A stretch of 6,376 nt of DNA from Alistipes sp. (GTDB taxonomy: Bacteria; Bacteroidota; Bacteroidia; Bacteroidales; Rikenellaceae): NCBI GenBank assembly GCA_017629615.1, contig JAGBWT010000019.1, positions 1 to 6,376 on the forward strand, written 5' to 3'. The notes below the pieces were generated by a model that had not been told where the DNA came from, ran no database searches, and worked only from the letters and a program-made list of their open reading frames with translations. This document shows, in pieces, positions 1 through 6,256 of this stretch. Each line of letters begins with the position of its first letter. Within the stretch, counting starts at the first letter, position 1. The position numbers and the translations under genes are program-made.

Positions 1-121
1 AGCAGAGGGTGCTTGCACACTATGCCGAGGCGCGAAGGAGGAAAAGCCCTCGAAGAGGGATTAACGCCCTTAACGACCCTAATCTTCCACTCTACCCAGA
101 CCCCGCTTGCCATTCGGCTCG
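1..121. other. Gene-free left edge, repeat-like non-coding stretch
   Basis: No convincing gene lies here. Several frames are open on both strands: minus from an ATG at 113 to the edge, and plus from base 1 to a stop at 145-147. Their translations are rich in R, P, S and G and resemble no protein family I know. The stretch carries a near-tandem repeat at 61-80 (TTAACGCCC then TTAACGACCC), a 13-bp hairpin at 47-59 and a 10-bp palindrome GTGCTTGCAC at 9-18. In many Bacteroidota the gene after ftsX and DUF3098 is uppP (undecaprenyl-diphosphatase). No UppP-like start is visible, so that gene, if present, begins beyond the window. The composition suggests a recurring intergenic element, but that is an inference. 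Confidence 0.4.
41..59 (-). terminator. Possible weak intrinsic terminator of the leftward operon
   Basis: Read on the minus strand, a perfect 5-bp GC-rich stem CCCTC/GAGGG with a 3-base loop (59 to 47) is followed by CTTTTC (46 to 41). It lies about 63 nt after the DUF3098 stop codon. The stem is short and the T tract is interrupted, so this is a weak candidate. It may equally be part of a dispersed repeat. Confidence 0.3.
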
Positions 122-394
122 TTAGAAACGCTTCATAATTGCGTAGATTTCCCAGGCGAAGCCCACGACAACCACGATAGGGGCGAGCGTGATGCGTCGC
201 CACGAGAAGATGTCGTCGCTGAACACTTCGGGGGTTGCAGGCGTACCACCTGCCATCAGCAGGAAGCCGACGACGATGATTACCGCGCCAACGAGAAGCA
301 ACACGTAGTTGCGCATCGAGAGTGGCATCTCGGCATCGGACTTATCGTCGATGCTGTTGAAGCGAGCCACGAGAGTTTTCCACCACTGTTTCAT
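122..394 (-). CDS. DUF3098 family small inner-membrane protein
   Basis: This 90-aa protein has an N-terminal cytoplasmic stretch (WWKTLVARF, then an acidic linker), a first membrane helix at about residues 29-48 (NYVLLLVGAVIIVVGFLLM), a short polar loop with GGTPATPEVFSDDIFSWRR, and a second helix at about 68-87 ending in EIYAIM. The loop-plus-helix pattern 'VF...IF..RR.TLAPIVV..GF..EIYAIM' is the hallmark of DUF3098, a Bacteroidota family of about 80-100 aa with no established function. The ATG at 394 is the natural start and lies 3 nt after the ftsX stop, so the gene is almost certainly co-transcribed and probably translationally coupled with ftsX. That conserved pairing suggests a link to FtsEX or to envelope growth, but this is inference from position only. 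The protein has full family length and nothing is missing. Confidence 0.9.
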   Translation of the reverse strand: MKQWWKTLVARFNSIDDKSDAEMPLSMRNYVLLLVGAVIIVVGFLLMAGGTPATPEVFSDDIFSWRRITLAPIVVVVGFAWEIYAIMKRF

Positions 395-397
395 ATA

Positions 398-1279
398 TTA
401 ATATAGGTGTATTTTGTTAGACTGCATATTGACAAAGCGATTGACCGTAAAGAGCGTGAAGAGCATTGCGACAGCCACGCTTACGACAACCATCGCACCA
501 ACGACGATGCCGAGCAGACCGAGCTGTTCGGTCAGGCCGAGTTCGGGCAGCGTGTGGTCGAGGCCGTAGAGTGCCGCGACGAAGAGTGCCGAGGCCAACA
601 ATCCTGCCACAAGTCCCTGCCAACCGCTCTTGGCGAGAAACGGCTTGATGATAAACCAGCGTGTTGCGCCGACCATCTTCATCGTGTTGATGGCCTCGCG
701 ACGCGAGTAGATTGCAAGACGTATGGTGTTGTAGAGCAGCACGATAGAGATTGCGAGCATCGCACCGCCAAAGATGAGCAGCAGCAGTTGCATCGTGTCG
801 AGTACCGAATGTACGCGGTCGAGCAACTCCTCGGGGTAGGAGACATATTTGATGCCGTCGATGCCCTTGCACCACTCGATGAAGGCGTGCAGAGCCTCGT
901 CGTCGGAGGCTTGGGCCGAGAGGCTGACATCGAAGGAGTCGGGCAGAGGATTCTTACCCAAGATACCCTCAATATCGACGTCGAAGGCCTTGCGGAAGGC
1001 TTCGTCGGCAAGTTTCTCGTCGCGGCTGACGAAGGTTACGGCTGCAACCATCTCGTTGCCGAGCAACATCGAGCCTATCGAGTCGCGATGTTCGACACTG
1101 ACATCGTCGCGCAGTTCGACAATCATCTCAACACCCTCGCGAACAGCGTGTGCCGAGGCAAAGACCGAGGCCATAAGGTAGCCGATTGCGCCCATAACGA
1201 ATACCACGAGGGCGATGCTGATGGTCGAAACGGTGTAGGAGCGTAATACTCTACGCTTCATTGTTGGATTGCTTTTCAT
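398..1279 (-). CDS. ftsX: Cell division protein FtsX (permease subunit of FtsEX)
   Basis: FtsX is the membrane half of the ABC-type FtsEX complex. With the ATPase FtsE it transmits ATP hydrolysis across the inner membrane to activate peptidoglycan hydrolases at the division site. Numbered from the ATG at 1279 (293 aa), there is a first helix at about 17-40, an extracytoplasmic domain at about 45-160 with the family motif NPLPDSFDV (110-118), and three C-terminal helices at about 163-183, 220-240 and 255-278. Between helices 2 and 3 is the highly conserved cytoplasmic loop YNTIRLAIYSRRE...MKMVGATRWFI (183-210), the usual contact region for FtsE. An upstream in-frame start at 1291 is TTG, so I prefer the ATG at 1279; the ATG at 1261 (MKRRV) is also possible. 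The start overlaps the end of the upstream YfhO gene by 29 nt. FtsE is not in the window, which is common in Bacteroidota, where the two genes are often apart. Confidence 0.93.
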   Translation of the reverse strand: MKSNPTMKRRVLRSYTVSTISIALVVFVMGAIGYLMASVFASAHAVREGVEMIVELRDDVSVEHRDSIGSMLLGNEMVAAVTFVSRDEKLADEAFRKAFDVDIEGILGKNPLPDSFDVSLSAQASDDEALHAFIEWCKGIDGIKYVSYPEELLDRVHSVLDTMQLLLLIFGGAMLAISIVLLYNTIRLAIYSRREAINTMKMVGATRWFIIKPFLAKSGWQGLVAGLLASALFVAALYGLDHTLPELGLTEQLGLLGIVVGAMVVVSVAVAMLFTLFTVNRFVNMQSNKIHLY

Positions 1280-3716
1280 ATCGTTTTCCAAAAATCAAAA
1301 TCAATAACAGACCGCCGAGAATCGCTATCGAGCAGATGAGTGTCACCGCCTCGACTGCGCTCCAATTTGGTGCGCGGAAACGCCACTCGATAGCGTGTTC
1401 GCCTGTCGGAAGCACCATACCGCGCAGTAGGAAGTTGGTGCGCACATAGTCGGCACGCTCGCCATCGATGTAGGCCTCCCAACCCTTGTCGTAGAAAATC
1501 TCCGAGAAGACGGCAAAGGCCTCGCTGTCGCTCCGGTAGCGGTAGCGGAGCAGATTTGGGTGATACTCGACAAGTTCGATTGAGCCATCGCTCGCAAAAC
1601 TCTGCGCAGGCAACGTCTCGCCCTCATTTACGACCGCCGTAGTTGCCAAATCGACTATGCCGAGGGCGTCGAGCTCCTCGGTCGCGTTGCGCACGGGCAG
1701 TACCGTATCGACCAACCACGCTGCACCGAGCGAGGTTGTGCGCTCGGCAACGTCGCCCTCGCGCGTGATGATGTACTTGGTGTTGAGCATATCGAGTACA
1801 GCCTCGTTGCCGGAGGTCAGGTAGCGGTCGATAAGGTCTTGGTAGCGGCCCATCTTCGCACCGTGATAGCCACCGACCGAGCGGTGGAACATCGAGGTTG
1901 TAGCGTCGTTGAAAGGCGATACCGAGAGGTTAAAGACACGATAGCCAGGCTCCTTGTCGGCCATAATCAAACGGTCGGCCTCGGTTGGGGTGATGGTCGT
2001 CGTGCGCTTCGCCACAAAGTCGTCGTGCGAGAGGTGGCGCAGATTTACGGGCAGAATGTCGGCCAAAATGAGCGCGGCCAAGAGAGCCAAAGCCCCAAGT
2101 CGCCAACGCTTGCCGATGCGAAGTGCGCCTATGGTGAGCAGTGCGGCCGCGACGATAAAGAGGCACGAGCGCCAAGCGTCGGCCGCCAAAATCTCGGCAC
2201 GCTCAACAGCCATAGCATCGGCCACCATATAGCCCCACTCGTCGTGCAGACCACTCGCGATAAGTGCCTGACCCTCCTGCTCTTGTTGCAAGACGTAGCG
2301 GAATTGCTGGCTCATCATCTCGCCCCCCTGCTCGCGACCAAAGTCGAGCAACGAGTCGCCCGCAACGGCAAAGAGCATACACACGCCTGCTGTTATGCCA
2401 GCCGCAATGGCTATGGCTCGTGTCAAGGCTTTGCGCTCGTCCCATCGACGGTAGAGTTGCCAGAGGGCTATTGCGGCCAACATCGGCACACTCCACTCGA
2501 CCACGACAAGTGCCATCGAGACGGTACGGAACTTATTGTAGAGCGGAAGGAAGTTGAAGCAAAATTCGGTAAACCACATCGCGTTGCTACCCCAAGCCAG
2601 GAGTATCGCGAGCAGCGTGGCGGCCAAAATCCACCAGCGGTCGCGCGACGGTGCAAGCAGCAGGCCCAAAAGTGCGAGGAATACGACCACCGCACCGAGG
2701 TATGTCGGGCCTGCGGTGTAGGGTTGGTCACCCCAATAGGTCGGCAACTGCGTGGCCACACGACGGTCGAAACCAATCTCCTTGAAGGTGTCGGCAACGG
2801 CTCCATTGGCCGAGAACGACGTTGCCGAGTCGCCACCCATAAAGTTGGGGATAAGCATATTCCAACTCTCGCTTACGCCATAGCTCCACGCCGTAGCATA
2901 TTCGAGGTCGAGACCCTTGTCGGCACCCGCCTCGATAGCCACCTCGCTACCGCCACGAGTAGTGTCGGCGGTGTGCTGGGCGGTGTAGTAGAGTGGTGCG
3001 AAATTTGCACCTATGGCGAGCAGTGCCGCTGCAAAGAGTATGGCGGTGCGACGACCCCACTCCTTCAACTTCGACTCCTTGATGGCGAATATCGCATCGC
3101 TAATCCACAGTGCAAGGGCCGCGAGCAGGAAGTAGTAGGTTATCTGTGGGTGGTTGGCTCCGATTTCGAGCGCACCAAAGAGTGCCGCCAACGCTCCGCC
3201 AAGCAACGCACGACCTCGCAAGGTCATATATATCGCACCCATCATCGCAGGTGCAAAGACCAAAGCCCACATCTTGGTAATGTGGCCCGCGCCGATGATG
3301 AGGAAAAAGTAGGTCGAAAGACCGTAGGCCAAACCTGCAATGAGACCTATCCACGGCGAATAGCCCATCATCACCACCATCGCAAAGGCTGCCACCATCG
3401 CAAAGAAGAGCATCGACGACGGCTCGCCCATAAGGCCGAAGAGCCAATCGCCCGCACTTTTGATGATTTGGGCCGGATAGCGGATATTGATTTGGTAGGC
3501 AGGCATACCGCCAAACATCGCACCCGTCCATTGTGGGTCCTCGCCCGTGAGGTTGCGATGCTCGCGAATGTCGCGGCTCATACCGTTGAACTGCTCGATG
3601 TCGTGCTGCTGCAACACCTTGCCCTCGAATTGGGGTGCAAAGCAGGCGGCCGTAACCGCAAAGAACAGAACAAGAGCGACAAACGTCGGAGTTATTTTGG
3701 AAATAATCTTTTTCAC
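1251..3716 (-). CDS. YfhO family multi-span membrane protein
   Basis: This 821-aa integral membrane protein begins with a signal-anchor helix (about 7-26), followed by a conserved periplasmic loop (QHDIEQFNGMSRDIREH, GGMPAYQINIRYP at 69-81) and many helices up to about residue 555. Family landmarks include GAGHITKMW (142-150), GANHPQITYYF (186-196), GGYHGAKMGRYQDLID (615-630) and MLNTKYII (643-650). A C-terminal beta-rich domain carries SEIFYDKGWEAYIDGE (738-753) and NFLLRGMVLPTGEHAIEWRF (761-780), then a last helix at about 787-809. This is the YfhO layout, which resembles GT-C glycosyltransferases. Bacillus and Listeria YfhO proteins take part in glycosylating lipoteichoic acid; the role in Bacteroidota, which lack that polymer, is unknown. 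No in-frame ATG precedes residue 46, so I place the start at the GTG at 3716, just before KKIISKITPTFVAL and 28 nt after a promoter box. The reading frame stays open for 369 nt further upstream, but that part lies antisense to the polyprenyl synthase gene and is not protein-like. Confidence 0.88.
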   Translation of the reverse strand: MKKIISKITPTFVALVLFFAVTAACFAPQFEGKVLQQHDIEQFNGMSRDIREHRNLTGEDPQWTGAMFGGMPAYQINIRYPAQIIKSAGDWLFGLMGEPSSMLFFAMVAAFAMVVMMGYSPWIGLIAGLAYGLSTYFFLIIGAGHITKMWALVFAPAMMGAIYMTLRGRALLGGALAALFGALEIGANHPQITYYFLLAALALWISDAIFAIKESKLKEWGRRTAILFAAALLAIGANFAPLYYTAQHTADTTRGGSEVAIEAGADKGLDLEYATAWSYGVSESWNMLIPNFMGGDSATSFSANGAVADTFKEIGFDRRVATQLPTYWGDQPYTAGPTYLGAVVVFLALLGLLLAPSRDRWWILAATLLAILLAWGSNAMWFTEFCFNFLPLYNKFRTVSMALVVVEWSVPMLAAIALWQLYRRWDERKALTRAIAIAAGITAGVCMLFAVAGDSLLDFGREQGGEMMSQQFRYVLQQEQEGQALIASGLHDEWGYMVADAMAVERAEILAADAWRSCLFIVAAALLTIGALRIGKRWRLGALALLAALILADILPVNLRHLSHDDFVAKRTTTITPTEADRLIMADKEPGYRVFNLSVSPFNDATTSMFHRSVGGYHGAKMGRYQDLIDRYLTSGNEAVLDMLNTKYIITREGDVAERTTSLGAAWLVDTVLPVRNATEELDALGIVDLATTAVVNEGETLPAQSFASDGSIELVEYHPNLLRYRYRSDSEAFAVFSEIFYDKGWEAYIDGERADYVRTNFLLRGMVLPTGEHAIEWRFRAPNWSAVEAVTLICSIAILGGLLLILIFGKRYEKQSNNEA

Positions 3717-3743
3717 GACTTCAATTTTGGTACATATAACGCT

Positions 3744-3751
3744 CAAAGATA
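3744..3751 (-). promoter_or_regulatory. Bacteroidota-type -7 promoter box for the yfhO-ftsX-DUF3098 operon
   Basis: Read on the minus strand, this is TATCTTTG, a perfect match to the TAnnTTTG -7 box of Bacteroidota. A transcript would start at about 3737-3739, leaving a leader of roughly 20 nt before the GTG at 3716. A TTTG-like -33 box at the right distance is not evident (the bases there read GACC). A T-rich run (TTTTTTTC, 3759 to 3752) directly precedes the box. Confidence 0.65.
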
Positions 3752-3766
3752 GAAAAAAACATTCAG

Positions 3767-3789
3767 ATTTCGGTCGCCGTTGCCGAAAT
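3767..3789. promoter_or_regulatory. Inverted repeat between divergent promoters, candidate operator
   Basis: ATTTCGG (3767-3773) and CCGAAAT (3783-3789) form a perfect 7-bp inverted repeat around a 9-base spacer, with one possible further T-G pair inside. It lies between the two facing -7 boxes and covers the expected -33 positions of both promoters. A dimeric regulator bound here could affect both operons at once. No regulator gene is present in the window to support this. Confidence 0.35.
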
Positions 3790-3794
3790 TTAAC

Positions 3795-3802
3795 TATCTT
3801 TG
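3795..3802 (+). promoter_or_regulatory. Bacteroidota-type -7 promoter box for the polyprenyl synthase gene
   Basis: TATCTTTG matches TAnnTTTG exactly and is preceded by the AT-rich AAATTTAAC. About 26 bases upstream, centre to centre, TTTC (3768-3771) is one base from the TTTG -33 consensus. Transcription would start at about 3808-3810, giving a leader of only 12-14 nt before the ATG at 3822. No Shine-Dalgarno sequence is seen, which is usual for the phylum. Confidence 0.7.
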
Positions 3803-3821
3803 TTCGGATATAAGACTTTTT

Positions 3822-4808
3822 ATGGTAACACTCGACGATATAAAACAACCCATAGCCACCTCGATTACAGAGTTCGAGGAGTTTGTTCGCCACTCGTTCA
3901 ACGAGAAGGAGGGGTCGCTTCTGGCCGAGATGATTGAGTATATTCTCTCGTCGCGCGGCAAGAGTATGCGCCCGATAGTTGCAATGTTGGCGGCCGGAGC
4001 TTCGTCGCGCTCGGGCAGTTTCGGCAAGCGTACGTTGCTTGCTGCACTGTTGGTCGAACTGATTCACGTTGCGTCGCTCGTTCACGACGACGTTATCGAC
4101 GAATCAAACCTGCGTCGCGGTCGTGCGTCGGTCAATGCTCGTTGGCAGTCGCGCAATGCGGTGCTTGTGGGCGACTATATCTTGGCTCGCAATATGGATA
4201 TCGGTCTCAAAAGTGGTCAGTACGACCTTTTGAGCCACATCATCGGCGGTATGATGACGTTGTGCGAGGGCGAGATTATGCAGAGCGACCACGCAACGCG
4301 TCTCGATATTTCGCGCGAAGACTATTTCGATATCATCTATAAAAAGACGGCAAGCCTCTTTGCTATCTGTGCTTCGGCGGGAGCGTTGTCGGTTGGTGCT
4401 TCGCGTCGCGAGGTGGAGCGTATGTTCAACTATGGCGAGGCGTTGGGTATGGCCTTTCAGATTGTCGATGATATACTCGACTATATGCCCGACAACAATA
4501 CGGGCAAACCTGCGGCCAACGACCTGCGCGAGCGTAAGATTACGTTGCCGCTGATTGAGGTCTTGGAGCGTGTGTCGGCCGAGGAGCGCGAGCAGTTGCT
4601 CGATGCTGTGGGTCGCTGCGCTACCGACGACGAGGCTGTTGAGCAGGTGCGTCGCAAGGTCGAGCAGTACAAGGGTGTCGAGTTGGCCCAAGCGACGATG
4701 CAGCGCTTCTTGCAGCGGGCAATGTCGGAGTTGGCCGAGTTCGAGGAGTCGGACTATCGTCGCTCGCTGATGATGCTCTGCTCGTTTGTGGCCGAGCGCG
4801 ACAGATAG
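3822..4808 (+). CDS. Polyprenyl (long-chain trans-isoprenyl) diphosphate synthase, IspB-like
   Basis: This 328-aa all-helical cytoplasmic enzyme adds isopentenyl diphosphate units to an allylic diphosphate primer. It has every catalytic signature of the trans-prenyltransferase family: RGKSMRP (45-51, diphosphate binding), the first Asp-rich motif DDVID (89-93) followed by the RRG at 98-100, the KT pair at 175-176, FQ at 212-213, the second Asp-rich motif DDILD (216-220), and a downstream GKP...K segment (228-239). The residues four and five positions before the first motif are small (Ser85, Ala84). In this family that favours long products over the C15/C20 chains made by enzymes with bulky residues there. 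The most likely role is making the menaquinone side chain (C35-C55 range). The exact chain length cannot be read from the sequence. The start is the ATG at 3822; 14 in-frame codons upstream from an ATG at 3780 would run through the promoter box. Confidence 0.92.
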   Translation: MVTLDDIKQPIATSITEFEEFVRHSFNEKEGSLLAEMIEYILSSRGKSMRPIVAMLAAGASSRSGSFGKRTLLAALLVELIHVASLVHDDVIDESNLRRGRASVNARWQSRNAVLVGDYILARNMDIGLKSGQYDLLSHIIGGMMTLCEGEIMQSDHATRLDISREDYFDIIYKKTASLFAICASAGALSVGASRREVERMFNYGEALGMAFQIVDDILDYMPDNNTGKPAANDLRERKITLPLIEVLERVSAEEREQLLDAVGRCATDDEAVEQVRRKVEQYKGVELAQATMQRFLQRAMSELAEFEESDYRRSLMMLCSFVAERDR

Positions 4809-4893
4809 GCCGAGCGTAGAGCGTGCAGGAGGGTACAGGCCCGACGTGCGTACCCAAAGAAGAAGAGTAGAAAACCTTAAATACCAATTATTT
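4809..4893 (+). promoter_or_regulatory. Intergenic leader with a GGGTAC/GTACCC hairpin
   Basis: The 85-nt gap between the polyprenyl synthase and the permease contains a 6-bp inverted repeat, GGGTAC (4831-4836) and GTACCC (4850-4855), with a 13-base loop. It is followed by the purine-rich AAAGAAGAAGAG and then an AT-rich run up to the ATG at 4894. The hairpin lacks a T tract, so it is not a standard intrinsic terminator. No TAnnTTTG box is seen. The permease may be read through from the synthase promoter, with the hairpin acting as a leader or processing structure. Confidence 0.3.
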
Positions 4894-6195
4894 ATGTCAA
4901 AAAAACAGAGTTCTAATGTACCGGCAATAGTCGTTTGTCTGTTGCTCTTCGGTATGGTTTCGTTCGTCACAAACCTCGCCTCGCCAATGGGTAAGGTTTT
5001 GGAGAACCAATTTGATGTGGCCGAGTGGTTGGGCAAACTTGGTGTGTTTGCCAACTTTGTCGCCTACGCCATTATGGGTATCCCTGCGGGCTTGATTTTG
5101 CAGAAGCGGGGCTACAAATTTACTGCATTGACAGCCGTAGCCGTAGGTTTTGTTGGTGTCGGTATTCAGACTATCGCTGGTCTGTTGGAGGGCAATATCG
5201 CCTTTGGTGTATATCTGCTCGGTGCTTTTGTGGCAGGTTTCTCGATGTGTATGCTCAATATCGTCGTTAATCCGATGCTCAACAAGTTGGCAGGTGGTGG
5301 TAACCGCGGTAACCAGCTCGTGCAGATGGGTGGCTCGTTCAACTCGTTGATGGGTACGGCCGTTATTATCCTTACGGGTCTGTTGATTCCGTCGCTCACC
5401 GAGGCCAAAATCAACCAGGTATTCCCGTTGATGTATGCTGCGTTGGGTGTCTTTGCTGTTGCCTTTATCGTGGTGTTGCTCACCGCTATTCCGGAGAATA
5501 AGAGCGTCGAGGCGAAGAGTGAGGAGAAGTCGCAGTACGGCCCAATGTCGTTCCGTCACTTCGTACTCGGTGCGGTTGCAATCTTTATCTATGTAGGTGT
5601 CGAGGTGGGTATTCCAAACCTCTTGCAGGATTGGTTGAACGAGACTCTGACGGGCGAAAATGCAACCACTATTGCAAGTACCGTTGCCGGAACATATTGG
5701 TTCCTGATGCTCGTAGGCCGTTTGGTGGGTGCCGTTCTTGGCGCAAAGGTTTCGGCCAAGGCTATGCTCTCGGTTGTCTCGATTGCAGGCTTGGCTCTGG
5801 TGTTGAGCGCAATGTTCCTCGACCCACACAATGTGGTTGAGTTGCCTGTATTCGACGGTGCAAAGGGCTTCGCTATGGCCAATGTGCCTGTAAATGCTGC
5901 GTTGCTCGTGTTGTGTGGTCTCTGCACATCGGTTATGTGGGGTGGCATCTTCAACCTCGCTGTTGAGGGCCTCGGCCGATATACCGAGAAGGGTGCAGGT
6001 ATCTTTATGGCGATGGTTTGCGGTGGCGGTATCCTTCCGTTGTTGCAGGGCGTTATCGTTACAGCAACCAAAGATACGCTCGGTACGGGCAGCTATTTGG
6101 TAAGTTATTGGGTAGTTGTTGTGGGTCTTGCATACCTGCTCTACTACGCATTGGTAGGTTCGAAGAATGTAAACAAAGATATCAAGGTCGATTAA
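4894..6195 (+). CDS. MFS transporter, FucP/GluP-like sugar permease
   Basis: This 433-aa inner-membrane protein has about 12 helices, with a charged central loop at about 200-220 (ENKSVEAKSEEKSQ). Family landmarks are the helix 2 end GIPAGLILQKRGYK (62-75), the helix 4-5 segment NPMLNKL...GNRGNQLVQMGGSFNSLMG (126-154), which corresponds to the NPxxTxxG and NLAQTFNSFG segments of E. coli FucP, YVGVEVGIP (233-241) in helix 7, GRLVGA (275-280), and GLGRYTEKGAGI...GGGILPLLQG (359-386) near the C-terminus. These place it in the FucP/glucose-galactose branch of the major facilitator superfamily, so sugar uptake is likely. The substrate is unknown and no sugar-catabolic gene is adjacent. By my alignment to FucP, the proton-linked Asp46 and Glu135 fall at Asn27 and Asn122. 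The ATG at 4894 gives a normal N-terminus; upstream codons extend back into the synthase gene. The frequent GGT and GTT codons may point to good expression. Confidence 0.88.
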   Translation: MSKKQSSNVPAIVVCLLLFGMVSFVTNLASPMGKVLENQFDVAEWLGKLGVFANFVAYAIMGIPAGLILQKRGYKFTALTAVAVGFVGVGIQTIAGLLEGNIAFGVYLLGAFVAGFSMCMLNIVVNPMLNKLAGGGNRGNQLVQMGGSFNSLMGTAVIILTGLLIPSLTEAKINQVFPLMYAALGVFAVAFIVVLLTAIPENKSVEAKSEEKSQYGPMSFRHFVLGAVAIFIYVGVEVGIPNLLQDWLNETLTGENATTIASTVAGTYWFLMLVGRLVGAVLGAKVSAKAMLSVVSIAGLALVLSAMFLDPHNVVELPVFDGAKGFAMANVPVNAALLVLCGLCTSVMWGGIFNLAVEGLGRYTEKGAGIFMAMVCGGGILPLLQGVIVTATKDTLGTGSYLVSYWVVVVGLAYLLYYALVGSKNVNKDIKVD

Positions 6196-6215
6196 CTTGG
6201 TCGAGACTTGATGTG

Positions 6216-6256
6216 AGATGGGTGGCTTCTGTGGTGTGGCCACCCATCTATTATTT
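6216..6256 (+). terminator. Intrinsic terminator after the permease gene
   Basis: A perfect 11-bp inverted repeat, AGATGGGTGGC (6216-6226) and GCCACCCATCT (6239-6249), encloses a 12-base loop. It begins 20 nt after the permease stop codon and is followed by ATTATTT. The stem is long and GC-rich and the T tract only moderate. Its position immediately after the last gene of the rightward unit supports a terminator. Confidence 0.75.

Noticed and set aside
1..113. Minus-strand open frame from the ATG at 113 as the start of a downstream gene such as uppP
   Set aside because: The predicted peptide (MASGVWVEWKIRVVKG and onward) lacks a membrane helix and the usual UppP N-terminal pattern, and resembles translated repeat sequence.
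407..1246. A 279-codon plus-strand open frame opposite ftsX
   Set aside because: It is antisense to a clear FtsX, and its composition is highly charged without any domain pattern.
1280..1291. A 4-codon longer start for FtsX
   Set aside because: The codon at 1291 is TTG, and an ATG follows 12 nt later.
1839..3752. A 637-codon open frame on the plus strand opposite the YfhO gene
   Set aside because: Its translation is rich in H, R, C and Q with no membrane or domain pattern, while the opposite strand encodes a clear family member. It is a codon-phase artefact of a GC-rich gene.
3717..4085. N-terminal extension of the YfhO frame by 123 codons
   Set aside because: It would lie over the promoter region and antisense to the start of the polyprenyl synthase gene. 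The true N-terminal membrane anchor begins just after the GTG at 3716.
4104..5054. A 316-codon minus-strand open frame spanning the polyprenyl synthase and the gap after it
   Set aside because: It covers a gene with all catalytic motifs intact on the other strand and has no protein-like features itself.
5297..5314. Direct repeat GGTAACC-GC-GGTAACC inside the permease gene
   Set aside because: It encodes the conserved GNRGN turn of the transporter family and is explained by the protein sequence.
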